Assembly (NCBI GenBank): GCA_016711225.1
Contig: JADJTK010000005.1
Span: 1 to 64,000, forward strand
Length of the DNA: 64,000 nucleotides
Reading direction: 5' to 3'
Source: Opitutaceae bacterium
GTDB taxonomy: Bacteria > Verrucomicrobiota > Verrucomicrobiia > Opitutales > Opitutaceae
The notes below the pieces were generated by a model, which was given only the letters and a program-made list of their open reading frames with translations, was not told where the DNA came from and did not search any database. Below are positions 38,824 to 48,226 of this stretch, piece after piece (the first letter of the stretch is position 1; each line of letters begins with the position of its first letter). The position numbers and the translations under genes were made by a program.

Positions 38824-41316
38824 TCAGCCGAGGATACCGGAACCGTAACCGCGCTGGGCCTCCTCCAGCGCCTGTTGCGGCAGCAGATCCTGCAAGCTGA
38901 AGACGATCTCCTTCAACGCCACGACGTTCTCAGCGGCGACCGCCTCGCGGCCCTGACGGATGAACTCCTCGGCGCGCGCGGCATCGCTCATCTGCGACTG
39001 GCAGGCGACGAGACTGTCGAAATGATTCACCCAGAAGGCGGTCTGGCGGAAGAGAATAGCGGAGGAGACATCCTCGACCTCGGCCTTCTTGGTGCGCAGG
39101 CGGATGGCGTTCTTCTCGCCGATGAGCGCGGCAACCTGTTCGCGCAGGGTGCGCGAACGGGCCTTCTCCTCGCTGGTGCCGTTCTGCTGCGCGAGGGTAT
39201 CAAGCTCTGTGAGCTTCACGTCCACTTCCTTGACCAGCGACGGCCAGGTCGCCCGATCCTCGATCTCGTCGAGGCGGATCTTCCACTCGAGGATCTCGCG
39301 CTCGACCCGCAGCACTGCGTCAAACTCGGCCTTCTCGTGGCCGAGAATGGCGTCGATCTCCTGGGTGGCGGCGGAAGTATCGTGCTCCTGGAGCGCCTTC
39401 TGCACTGCCTGGGCATCGGCAAGATGCTGGTTGCCCTTGAGGTCGTTGAGGCGTTTGCGCTCGCGGGCCCATTCCGCCCGCAGGATCGCGACGTCGGGCT
39501 GACGGACCTTGCCGCCGAGCTCGATCTTGGATGGGAACTCCTCGTCGAGGAGTGGCACGTACGCCACCACCTTGAGCATGCGGGAGGCGTCCATGGCGAA
39601 AGTCACCTCGATCTCGCAGCCGGCGGGGATGTCGCGTTTGACGTTCTCCCCGGAGATTTCCAGCGAGCCGATGAGGATGTTGCGGTCGGCGAGGTCGCGG
39701 TTGCCCTCGACAATCGGGATACGCAACATGTTGCCCGACTCGCCCCGGCGCAGGCCGCCGGCGGTGCGATAGGTGCGGGTGCTTTTGGCGGGCAGGCCCT
39801 GCCCCTTGGAGAAATGGATGCCCAGGCGGTTATCCGCCATGGCCACCCCGACGTTGTTGATGATCGGCTGCTCGTCGACCACCATGCCCATCGTGTAGTT
39901 GAACTCCGCCGGATCGGTCTCGCAGAGCGTGCCGGTGGGGTCGCGCAGCTCGAGCACGAACACATTCTGCACGCCCTTCTCGGCGCGCACGTTGAGCTGG
40001 AAGGCGGCGCTCTCGTTGAGCGTGATCTTGCCGCTGCGCCACTTGCTCTGCTGGTTCATCACCTCCAGCGAGTAGCCCACCACCGTGCCGCCAGTGGGCA
40101 CGCTGATACGGCCGCCGACCAACGGATCGGGCTCGGAGCCGACGGGCTTGTAGATCAGCTCGAAGCCGAAGCGGTTGGTGCGCGCGGGCGACTTGGCCAT
40201 CGGCGCGGGGGCGATGCGCTGGGTGCTGGCGAAGACGGCGGCGCCACGGGCCACCACGGTGAGCGGATCGACGTTGAAATCAAAGGGCACCCCGAGGCGC
40301 TGCTTGACGATGGCGCGGAAATACGGCGCGAGCGTAGGCCCGCCCACAAAGATGAGCCGCTCCACGGCGGAGGGCCCGAGGTCCTTCTCGGAAAGCACCC
40401 GCTGGGCGATAGTGACGGCCTTGTTGATGATCGGCGTCGCCACCCGGGTGATATCCTGGCGGGTGAGCTCGGTCTCGAAGGTGACCGTCTCGCCAACGAC
40501 GTTGCGCAGGGTGGCCTCCACCAGCGTGGACTCGCGGCGCGAGAGGTCGATCTTGGCGGCCTCGGCGGCGGCCTTCAGGCGGATGAGATCGTAGCGGTAG
40601 CGCTCGACACCGCGGCGGAAATCGGAGGCGCCGAACTCCTTGGCCACGCGGGGGGCGAGCAACTGTTCGACGATGGCCCAATCGATATCGGACCCGCCGA
40701 GGAAGTTGTCGCCGCCGTGGTTGACGACACTCATGGTGCCGTCCTCGGAGCGAATAAGGGCGGCGTCGAAGGTGCCGCCACCGAAGTCGAAGACCATCCA
40801 ATACGCCTTGGCCTCAACCCGTTGGAAACCGTAGGCGAGAGCGGCGGCCACAGGCTCCTGCAACAGCAGCGCCGTACGGAAGCCGGCGAGCTCGGCGGCG
40901 CGCTTGGTGGCCTCGCACTGGTGCAACTCGAAGGCGGCCGGCACCGTGATCACCGCGGCGGAGATCTGCTCGTTGCGTTTCTGCGCCACGTCGCCGCGCA
41001 GCGATTTCAGGACCTCGGCCGAGAGGTCCTCGGGACGCATGCGGCGGCCGCTGGCGCGAAAGGCGTATTCGTAGCCCGTGCCCATGCGGCGCTTGAACTC
41101 CAGGTGGAGGTCGCCCTCGGCGCGCTCGTCGCCGATCTTGGCGCGCGCGCTGTGGCCCACCCAGAGGTTGCCGTTGCGGTTGATGTACACGGCCGAGGGA
41201 GTGATGTCGGCCTCGAGATTGTTCTTGAGGATCTCGGTGCCCGTGCCGGAGGCAACCGCGATGGAGCTGTTGGTCGTGCCGAGATCAATGCCGTAATCGA
41301 TGGTGGTTCTGCTCAC
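38824..41316 (-). CDS. Divergent Hsp70-family chaperone
   Basis: 830 residues from a GTG at 41316, longer than DnaK (about 640). The ATPase domain (1-370) is typical: DYGIDLGTTNSSIAV (phosphate 1), VFDFGGGTFDAALI (phosphate 2), FVGGPTLAPYF (adenosine) and EPVAAALAYG. The substrate domain is divergent, and the C-terminal 230 residues form a long helical, coiled-coil-rich tail (REILEWKIRLDEIEDRATWP) in place of the short DnaK lid. It overlaps the GrpE-like gene by four bases (GTGA). Neighbours encode J-like, GrpE-like and TPR-membrane partners, so it forms a dedicated chaperone team, distinct from the housekeeping DnaK. Confidence 0.92.
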   Translation of the reverse strand: MSRTTIDYGIDLGTTNSSIAVASGTGTEILKNNLEADITPSAVYINRNGNLWVGHSARAKIGDERAEGDLHLEFKRRMGTGYEYAFRASGRRMRPEDLSAEVLKSLRGDVAQKRNEQISAAVITVPAAFELHQCEATKRAAELAGFRTALLLQEPVAAALAYGFQRVEAKAYWMVFDFGGGTFDAALIRSEDGTMSVVNHGGDNFLGGSDIDWAIVEQLLAPRVAKEFGASDFRRGVERYRYDLIRLKAAAEAAKIDLSRRESTLVEATLRNVVGETVTFETELTRQDITRVATPIINKAVTIAQRVLSEKDLGPSAVERLIFVGGPTLAPYFRAIVKQRLGVPFDFNVDPLTVVARGAAVFASTQRIAPAPMAKSPARTNRFGFELIYKPVGSEPDPLVGGRISVPTGGTVVGYSLEVMNQQSKWRSGKITLNESAAFQLNVRAEKGVQNVFVLELRDPTGTLCETDPAEFNYTMGMVVDEQPIINNVGVAMADNRLGIHFSKGQGLPAKSTRTYRTAGGLRRGESGNMLRIPIVEGNRDLADRNILIGSLEISGENVKRDIPAGCEIEVTFAMDASRMLKVVAYVPLLDEEFPSKIELGGKVRQPDVAILRAEWARERKRLNDLKGNQHLADAQAVQKALQEHDTSAATQEIDAILGHEKAEFDAVLRVEREILEWKIRLDEIEDRATWPSLVKEVDVKLTELDTLAQQNGTSEEKARSRTLREQVAALIGEKNAIRLRTKKAEVEDVSSAILFRQTAFWVNHFDSLVACQSQMSDAARAEEFIRQGREAVAAENVVALKEIVFSLQDLLPQQALEEAQRGYGSGILG

Positions 41317-41846
41317 GGTAGTGTGTTGGAAGGGGTTTGCGGGATACCGACGATGACTTCACCGACCTGCAGGAGACGGTCCTGCCAAAAAACAGCCGGC
41401 CGCACCGCTTCGATGACCGTATCACGGGTCACTTCCGGGGTGGGCTGGAAAGAGAGAACTTTGACCGGCAGGCCGGCGTCGTAGGGCTGGTCGATCCAGT
41501 CGCTCAGCCGCACGCCCATGCCGGTAAGGGCTTCGAGGGCTCCCTCGATGTGACGATACAGGCGGCGGGTCTCCTCACGGGGAGCACCAGTCTTCGGGTC
41601 GACCATCCGGGTCTGGGCGCGCCAGATGTTGGTGGCCAAGGCGGCGATCGAGGCGCCGAGGGCGTCGGTGGATTCCACGGTGGGGCCGGTGGCAGCCGAC
41701 GGCGAGATGGGGGCCGGGGGGGTGGCCGGGGCGTTCTTCAAGGCCTGGACCTCCGCCACCACCCGCTCCAGGGGGATGTCGGGAAACTTGGCGAGCTGCT
41801 TGTGATCGGCCGCCATCAACAGCTGCAACATTCCGGGGTCGTTCAT
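41313..41846 (-). CDS. GrpE-like nucleotide exchange factor
   Basis: 177 residues from the ATG at 41846, which overlaps the upstream J-like gene stop (ATGA). The C-terminal half resembles the GrpE beta-wing region in sequence style (DWIDQPYDAGLPVKVLSFQP, FWQDRLLQVGEVIVGIP). The N-terminal half is shorter than GrpE's long coiled coil and partly Pro/Ala-rich. Likely promotes ADP release from the Hsp70 encoded next; the partner assignment rests on gene order and overlap. Cytoplasmic. Confidence 0.7.
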   Translation of the reverse strand: MNDPGMLQLLMAADHKQLAKFPDIPLERVVAEVQALKNAPATPPAPISPSAATGPTVESTDALGASIAALATNIWRAQTRMVDPKTGAPREETRRLYRHIEGALEALTGMGVRLSDWIDQPYDAGLPVKVLSFQPTPEVTRDTVIEAVRPAVFWQDRLLQVGEVIVGIPQTPSNTLP

Positions 41847-44323
41847 GTTTCTTCAGGGGGTGGGGTACTGCTGGCCAGGGCGTCAATCACATGTCCGGCG
41901 ATGGCCGCATTCCAGACTTCGTTGAGGGCATAACGTTCGGTTTCGGTTTCCTCGCCTGCTCGGATCACTACCAAGTCTCCTCCATCGAGCGCGTGCGCGA
42001 GCTGCGAGTAAGGCACCACCGCATCGGATGGCCAGTGGAAAGTCCGCCCCGAAAAGGCGAATCCCTCGCTGCGCAGCTGGGCCGGCCCCAGCGGCACGGT
42101 CTCGCCACGCTGGATCCATTCGACCAGGCGCACGATCAATCCGGGGACCACCACCCCGTAAAGCACTTCCAGAACCAGACTGTACTGCTGGGCGGCCACG
42201 TCGGGGTCGCCCGCGAACAGATTGGTCTCGTCGAGCGTCACCACCGTGTCGGTGCTGCACCAGGCTATGCGATGGGCCCGCACCACTCCCGCAGGCGTAT
42301 CAAGATCAACCACCCCATAACGCAGCCCGGTAATCTCCTCCGGCCCGAGTACGACCGAGTCGGCCACCAGCCGGTTCGGGTCGATCTCGAGCACATGGCC
42401 GTCGTTCTCGTAGTGCAGCTGATCGGAGCCGAAGGCGCGCAACTGCCCCACCCCACCCGGCCCTGGGCTGGCGCTCTCCAAGGCCACCGCCTCGGCCGCA
42501 GCGGCGGCGGCAACCGCCGCGCCCACGGCCAACACCTCGGCCTCGGCCAATTCCGGGGCCGCCTCCTGCCACAACGGCAACTCGCTTTGCACCGGCTTGC
42601 CCGGCATCGCGGCGGCCGCGACGGCGTCGCTCACGGCGGCGGCGCGGTCGGATACGACCGGTGCGTCCTCCACCTCCGGCGGCCCGCCCCCGGGAGGCGC
42701 TTCGTCGCTCTCCGCCGGTGAAATGGTTGCATCCGGCCCATCGGGATCGATTGCCGGCGCGAGACTCTCCGGCTCGGTGAGCTCAGGTGCGGCGGCCGCC
42801 TCGGCCACGGCCCGGACATGCTCGGCAGCGAGCTCGCGGGCCTTGCGCCGCACGATTTCGACCAACAGCTGTTCGCGCTCCCGCAGCAGGGCCGCCCGCT
42901 CCGCCCCGCCGGAGATTTCGGCAGCGGTGGCCAGTGCGCGGGCAGCCAGATCGAAATGCTCCAGTTGGTAGCAGGCGGCATGGGCCAATTCGCGCAGCGC
43001 CCGGCGCACGTTGGCGAGGTATTCGGCACGCGCCCGCTCGCCCAGATCGAGCCGGTCGGCCCCGGGCACGAACTCCTCCAGCAACAACCGGTAGGCGGCC
43101 TCGAACTCCGCCAACTCGGCGGCGGCGGGGTCCTCGTTGGGATCGGCCGGCGGCAGCTTCTCGCCGATGGCATTGCTGTGGAGAATGTCGGCGGTGTCCT
43201 CCAGGCGGCGACGCACTTCGGGCGTTGCCGCCAGCGTCGTCAGATGGGTGAGCCAAGGCAGCACCCCGCAGCTGTCCAGCGTACGGCGCTGGTAGGAGAT
43301 GATGCCTTCGAGGGCCGCATCCACCACGCGGGTGCTCACCTCCCGATAGACGTCCGAGTCGCGGCCGCACACCGTCTCGATCAACTCGAGCTCGGCGGCG
43401 GCCTCGGCGAGCAGATTGGCGGTGAGGGTGAGCCCCACGGACGCGTCGCCGGTGAGGCGGCGGGCGTTGTCGCGCACCAACAGGTCGATACCCTGCACCA
43501 CCTGGGCGATGGCCCCCTCCAGGGCGCGTTCGGCGCGGGCGGGCACATCGTGCACCTGCCGGGCGAAGGCGACATGGGCGGCAGTCTCGTGCCACTGGCC
43601 CTTCTTGGCGCGGGCAATCGCCAGCGAAGCGTGGATACCGCACCAGGCCGCCGGCAGCGTGGCGCGGATAAGCGACGGCAGCTCGGGCGGGATGCGGGCA
43701 TCGGCCAGCAGCACCACACGCTGGCGCAGCCGCTCCCAGAACTCGTCGCTATGGTGCACCTGTTGCCACTGGGAAATGGCGGCATTCCACCATTCCATCG
43801 TCTCCTGCTCGATCGCGCCCCCCGAACGCTCGACATCCAAAGCGGCCAGATGGTGGAAGATCGCCAGATTGTGGACGGCCACGATCTGCCCGGCGGCCGC
43901 CGCGCTCTGCCATTGCAGGAACGCCGTGTCGGAGTCGCCCGCGAGCAGCGCCTCCATCGCCGAATCGACGCCTTCGTCGGGATAGTTGGCCGGCCAGAAC
44001 CAGAAGACCTCGTGGAGCAACCGGTCAAGAGTGTCCTTGAGAAGCTGAGCCGATTCGCGCAACTGCTCGCCCGGCGGGGGCGGGTTCGGAGCGAAGGCCC
44101 AGTCGAACTCCGGGGCGCCCAGCTCCAGCGACATCTTCAGCTGCTCGAGCCGCCGGGTCACCTCGCGCGGGCCAGCCAAGGTCGAGAGGCCCAAACGGCG
44201 GAACGGGTTGCCGGCATACAACGTCGCCGAGGCGGCGGCCAACAGCGGCGGCCAGGATTCCCGCGGCGCTGGCGCACCCGCGGGATCCTCCCCTCCCTCT
44301 GCGGCGGACACTTCGGCTGACAT
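41843..44323 (-). CDS. Large J-like/TPR-like co-chaperone candidate
   Basis: 826 residues from the ATG at 44323. Near residues 35-60 it has a J-domain-like helix start (NPFRRLGLSTLAGPREVTRR), but the HPD motif essential for classical J-proteins is absent. Residues 60-520 are helical TPR-like repeats. Residues 530-640 are low-complexity Ala/Pro/Glu. Residues 650-826 are a beta-rich domain (LHYENDGHVLEIDPNRLVAD, TFHWPSDAVVPYSQL). It is soluble and the first of three overlapping genes with the GrpE-like and Hsp70 genes. Role as the J-type partner is inference. Confidence 0.72.
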   Translation of the reverse strand: MSAEVSAAEGGEDPAGAPAPRESWPPLLAAASATLYAGNPFRRLGLSTLAGPREVTRRLEQLKMSLELGAPEFDWAFAPNPPPPGEQLRESAQLLKDTLDRLLHEVFWFWPANYPDEGVDSAMEALLAGDSDTAFLQWQSAAAAGQIVAVHNLAIFHHLAALDVERSGGAIEQETMEWWNAAISQWQQVHHSDEFWERLRQRVVLLADARIPPELPSLIRATLPAAWCGIHASLAIARAKKGQWHETAAHVAFARQVHDVPARAERALEGAIAQVVQGIDLLVRDNARRLTGDASVGLTLTANLLAEAAAELELIETVCGRDSDVYREVSTRVVDAALEGIISYQRRTLDSCGVLPWLTHLTTLAATPEVRRRLEDTADILHSNAIGEKLPPADPNEDPAAAELAEFEAAYRLLLEEFVPGADRLDLGERARAEYLANVRRALRELAHAACYQLEHFDLAARALATAAEISGGAERAALLREREQLLVEIVRRKARELAAEHVRAVAEAAAAPELTEPESLAPAIDPDGPDATISPAESDEAPPGGGPPEVEDAPVVSDRAAAVSDAVAAAAMPGKPVQSELPLWQEAAPELAEAEVLAVGAAVAAAAAAEAVALESASPGPGGVGQLRAFGSDQLHYENDGHVLEIDPNRLVADSVVLGPEEITGLRYGVVDLDTPAGVVRAHRIAWCSTDTVVTLDETNLFAGDPDVAAQQYSLVLEVLYGVVVPGLIVRLVEWIQRGETVPLGPAQLRSEGFAFSGRTFHWPSDAVVPYSQLAHALDGGDLVVIRAGEETETERYALNEVWNAAIAGHVIDALASSTPPPEET

Positions 44324-44397
44324 GGTGGTGGGAAAATGGTTCGGAACGGCGGCCGTCCGCAACAACTATGCAGCGACCAACGCGCGTCGGAACGAGC

Positions 44398-44739
44398 TCA
44401 GCCCGGAGGCCAGGCCAAGGCGCGTTTGCCCAGCAGATGCACATGCAGGTGCGGCACCGACTCGCCCCCGTCGGGGCCATTGTTAATCACCACACGGAAC
44501 CCCTGCTCCAGCCCAAGCTGGCGGGCAACTGCGGCGGCGGTGAGCAAGAGGTGGCCGAGCAACGCCTGGTCTTCAGGCACGGCCTCGGCCAACCGGGGAA
44601 TCGGTCGCTTGGGGAAGACGATGACATGCACCGGCGCCTGCGGCTGGATGTCGTGGATGGCGAGGCAAAGCTCGTCCTCGTGGACGATGCGGGCGGGGAT
44701 CTCCCGGGCAACGATTCTCTCGAAAATGGTTTTGGCCAT
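44398..44739 (-). CDS. HIT-family nucleotide hydrolase
   Basis: 113 residues from the ATG at 44739. Histidine-triad fold with the active-site motif HLHVHLLG at the C-terminus and the start FERIVAREIPARIVHEDE typical of the HINT branch. Hydrolyses AMP-linked phosphoramidates in the cytoplasm. Same strand as and 74 bases upstream of the J-like gene, so it may be the first gene of the chaperone operon or simply a neighbour. Complete. Confidence 0.92.
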   Translation of the reverse strand: MAKTIFERIVAREIPARIVHEDELCLAIHDIQPQAPVHVIVFPKRPIPRLAEAVPEDQALLGHLLLTAAAVARQLGLEQGFRVVINNGPDGGESVPHLHVHLLGKRALAWPPG

Positions 44740-44871
44740 GGGGCAGGAGGCGCGCAGCTCACACCAAACCGGCGCGCGAGTCGAGGGCACACTGCGCCCC
44801 CGGGAACGCAAATTTCGCCATGAGTCCACCCCGAGCCCCATGCTCCCGCGCCGCCGCGCGACAACTGCCCC

Positions 44872-45560
44872 CTACTCCACCAGTCGGTAGCCGATGCCCG
44901 CGTCGGTGCGCAGGTGTTTTGGCTGATTGGGTACTGTCTCAAGTTTCTGCCGCAGGTGCGCCATATGCACGCGCAGATAGTGCGTGGCCTCCTCGGCGTT
45001 CGGGCCCCAGATCTCGCGGAGAATCTGGCGGTGCGTAACGACCTTGCCGCGATGCTACACCAGTAGATGGAGAAAGGCGTACTCCTTCGCGGTCAGGCGC
45101 ACCTCCTCGCCTCCCCGCCGCACCACTCGCGCGGCCTGGTCCACCTCGATGTCACCGAAGCGCACAATGGCCGGCTCGGTCGTCGTCTGCGTGCGCCGCA
45201 GAATGGCGCGCAGCCGCGCCAGCAGTTCGCGACCGCCGAACGGCTTCGTAAGATAGTCGTCGGCGCCGGCGTCGAGGGCGGCGATCTTGTCGTCCTCGCC
45301 GGCGCGTACCGGAGCACAAGCACCGGCACCTTCGACCACTCGCGCAGCCGCCGGATCACCGTGGTGCCTTCGAGGTCCGGCAATCCCAAGTCGAGTACAA
45401 TGCCGTCGGGCGCGTTCACCGCCACCTCGTGCAACGCCAACTGCCCCGTCTCGGCCTCGGATACCCGATAGTATTCCGTCTCCAGTGTGAGCCGCAGCAG
45501 CCGACGGATTTGCACTTCGTCGTCGACGATCAGGATGCGAAGGGCGGCGGCAGGGCTCAT
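44872..45560 (-). pseudogene. kdpE: kdpE response regulator, frameshift plus nonsense codon
   Basis: Receiver domain from the ATG at 45560: ILIVDDEVQIRRLL, then VLDLGLPDLEG with the phospho-Asp. Near 45308-45320 one base is lost in VPVLVL-(S)VRAGEDDK, and reading continues in a second frame through ADDYLTKPFGG to an in-frame TAG at 45055-45057. Past it the winged helix continues in the same frame (HRGKVVTHRQILREIWGPNA, HLRTDAGIGYRLVE) to the true stop at 44872-44874. Two separate lesions make loss more likely than a single read error. KdpE normally activates kdp transcription when phosphorylated by KdpD. Its start overlaps the kdpD stop (ATGA). Confidence 0.85.
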
Positions 45561-48226
45561 GGGGCGGGCTCAGCCTGTGGGGTGTGGTGCGGCAGGTAAA
45601 TCGTGAACACCGCGCCGCCGGCAGCGTTGTCGCGGTAGGTCACCGTGCCTCCCTGCGCAGCGGCGAACCCCTGCACGATGGAGAGGCCCAGACCGAGCCC
45701 ACCGGCCCGGGCGCCGCGGCCACGGGAGAACTTCCGAAATATCCTCTCCTGCTCGCCTGCGCCGATACCCGGCCCACGGTCGGCCACCGAGAGAAACACT
45801 CGCGCTCCACCCGGCTCGATGCCGGCGCTCACCGTGATCGCGGTGCCGGCAGGGGTGTGCACCGCGGCGTTGAGCAACAGGTTGGACAGCGCCTGCTCGG
45901 TGAGCGTGAAGTCCGCATAAAGCGGCGACAATTCCGACTGCAACTCCACCACGAGCGGATGGCCGGCCAGAGTGTCGCGCACGGCCTCACACGCCGCGTT
46001 GACGATGTCGGCCAGGTCGCACCAGTCGAAGCGCGGCTTGAGCGCGCCGCCCTCGAGCCGCGTCTGGTCGAGCAGGTTGCCGACGAGCCGGTTCAGGCGC
46101 TGGGCCGCCGTGCGGCCTTCGCCGAGAAGGCTCGCGCGGGTGCCTCCGTCGGCCTCGGCAAGATTCTCAAGCGCACCAGTGATCACCGCCAGCGGCGTTC
46201 GCAGCTCGTGCGAGACACTGTCAAGCAAGGCACGGTGCAGCTTCGCCGACTCGGCCAGCAGCTTCTCACGCTCGCTGGCGGCCTGGAGATGCTCGCGCTC
46301 GATCATCAACGCCAGTTGCCGCCCGAAAGCGTCGAGCAGGTCGCGTTGCGCGAGGGTGAGCGACCGGTCCCCGGCAAATACGCTCAGCACGCCCAGCGCG
46401 CGCTCGTCGCGCACGAGCGGCAGATGGTAACCCGCGCTCGCCGGCAGCGTGTCGGTGAAGCGCCCGGCCGGGCGCTTATAGGCGAACACCCAGGCCGCGA
46501 CGCCGCGCTCCTTCTCGTCGATGGCGGACGAACCGGCGAAGTGGGGCACCAGATCCTGGGCCCCGGGCGGGGCGAGCAACACCGCGCTCCGCACACCGAA
46601 GAGCTCGTCGATCTGCCGCAGCGCCGCAAAGACTGCCCCGTCCAGATCCCGCGCCTCGGCCAGCGCGCGGGTGAGTGCAAACAGCGCCGTGGCTCGCTCT
46701 TCGCGCAGCCGCTCGTTCTGTGCCTGGCCCCGGATTCGCGCCGTGAGCTGGCCGACGATGATGGCCACCGCGAAGTACGCCGCGAAGAGCGTGGCGTCCT
46801 CGATCTTGCTGATGTGAAACGTGAACTTCGGCGGGATAAAGAGGAAGTTCCATGCCGCCGCGCTGAGTACACCGGCGACGAGCACCGGTCCGCGGCCGAC
46901 GCGCAGGCTCAACGCCACGATGGCAAGCAGGTACGCCAGGCCGACTGCAAGATAGGTGTCGGACGGGAGCACCTGACCCAGCACCGTAACGGCGGCCACC
47001 ACGGCGGCGACCCAGCCGTATTCGGCCGGCCGGCTCCGCCACGCGGCCTCCAGCTCGGTGATGTGCCGCGGCTGCGCCCCCGGCTCGGCGGGCACGACGT
47101 AGATGTCGATGTTGCCGCCCTGCCGCAGGAGACGCTCGACTAGCGAGCCGCCGCGCAGCCAGGTGCGCCAGCGCGCCTCGCGCGGTTTGCCGACCACGAT
47201 CTGTGTGGCGTCGTGGCGCAGGGCGCTGCGCACGAGGGCCGCGGCGATGTCGTCGTCATGTGTCACCACGACTTCGGCACCGAGTTCGCGGGCCAGCGCG
47301 AGATTGGCGTCGAGCCGCCGCTGGGTCTCCGGGGCGAGCGCCCGCGAGCCCTCGACGTATACCGCCAGCCACGAGGCGCCCTGGGCAGCGGCGAGGCGGC
47401 GGGTCCAGCGCACGAGCTGCGTGGAGAAGGGGCTCGGACCGACGGCGACGAGCAGCCGCTCGCCGCTGCGCCAGACGGTGTGTTTCACCGTGGTCGAACG
47501 CAGCGCGCGCAGTTCGCGGTCGACGCGCTCGGCGGTGAACCGCAACGCGAGCTCGCGCAGGGCATTGAGATTGGACTCCTGGAAGAAATTCTCCGCCGCC
47601 GTCGCGGCCCGTTCGCCGAGGTAGACCTTGCCCTCGCGCAGCCGCTCGCGCAGCGCGCCGGGCGTGAGGTCGAGCAGCTCAATCTCGTCGGCCAGGTCGA
47701 GCACGGAGTCGGGCACCGTCTCACGCACCGTCGTACCGGTGATCTGGCGGACGGCATCCGCGCGCGACTCGACGTGCTGGATGTTCAACGTCGTGTAGAC
47801 GTCGATGCCGGCCTCGAGCAGTTCCACAACGTCCTGCCAACGTTTCGTGTGCCGCGAGCCCGCCGCGTTGCTGTGCGCAAGCTCGTCGACCACCGCCAGC
47901 TGCGGCCTGCGGGCGAGCAGCCCGTCGATATCCAGCTCCGCCAAGCTGGCGCCGCGATGAGCGACGCTCAGTCGTGGCAACACCTCCAAACCGACCACCA
48001 TCGCCTCCGTCTCGGCACGACCATGCGTCTCGATTAGGCCCACAACGATGTCCACCCTCTCGGCGCGGGCGCGCCGGGCGGCGCGGAGCATTGCATAGGT
48101 TTTGCCCACGCCCGGGCACATCCCGAGAAACACCTTGAGGCGGCCGCGCTGCGCCTTGGCCTCCGTACGTCGGAGCGCGGCGGCAAGCGCATCGGGATCG
48201 GGACGGTCGTTGGCGTCGTGATTCAC
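45557..48226 (-). CDS. kdpD: KdpD sensor histidine kinase
   Basis: 889 residues from a GTG at 48226. N-terminal KdpD domain with Walker-A-like GMCPGVGKTYAML, then a Usp-like domain (LLVAVGPSPFSTQLVRWTRR), four membrane helices near residues 395-490, a GAF domain, HisKA with the phospho-His in SHELRTPLAVITGA and HATPase (LLLNAAVHTPAGTA, GLGLGLSIV). Senses K+ limitation and osmotic stress. Start overlaps the kdpC stop (GTGA). Complete, in contrast to its partner kdpE. Confidence 0.96.
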   Translation of the reverse strand: MNHDANDRPDPDALAAALRRTEAKAQRGRLKVFLGMCPGVGKTYAMLRAARRARAERVDIVVGLIETHGRAETEAMVVGLEVLPRLSVAHRGASLAELDIDGLLARRPQLAVVDELAHSNAAGSRHTKRWQDVVELLEAGIDVYTTLNIQHVESRADAVRQITGTTVRETVPDSVLDLADEIELLDLTPGALRERLREGKVYLGERAATAAENFFQESNLNALRELALRFTAERVDRELRALRSTTVKHTVWRSGERLLVAVGPSPFSTQLVRWTRRLAAAQGASWLAVYVEGSRALAPETQRRLDANLALARELGAEVVVTHDDDIAAALVRSALRHDATQIVVGKPREARWRTWLRGGSLVERLLRQGGNIDIYVVPAEPGAQPRHITELEAAWRSRPAEYGWVAAVVAAVTVLGQVLPSDTYLAVGLAYLLAIVALSLRVGRGPVLVAGVLSAAAWNFLFIPPKFTFHISKIEDATLFAAYFAVAIIVGQLTARIRGQAQNERLREERATALFALTRALAEARDLDGAVFAALRQIDELFGVRSAVLLAPPGAQDLVPHFAGSSAIDEKERGVAAWVFAYKRPAGRFTDTLPASAGYHLPLVRDERALGVLSVFAGDRSLTLAQRDLLDAFGRQLALMIEREHLQAASEREKLLAESAKLHRALLDSVSHELRTPLAVITGALENLAEADGGTRASLLGEGRTAAQRLNRLVGNLLDQTRLEGGALKPRFDWCDLADIVNAACEAVRDTLAGHPLVVELQSELSPLYADFTLTEQALSNLLLNAAVHTPAGTAITVSAGIEPGGARVFLSVADRGPGIGAGEQERIFRKFSRGRGARAGGLGLGLSIVQGFAAAQGGTVTYRDNAAGGAVFTIYLPHHTPQAEPAP

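Noticed and set aside
38875..41484. 869-codon plus-strand frame opposite the Hsp70
   Set aside because: Hsp70 nucleotide-binding motifs are on the minus strand; the plus frame is His/Gly/Asp-rich with no family.
42818..44320. 500-codon plus-strand frame opposite the J-like protein gene
   Set aside because: Same shadow pattern; the minus-strand gene overlaps its operon partner by four bases, which supports it instead.
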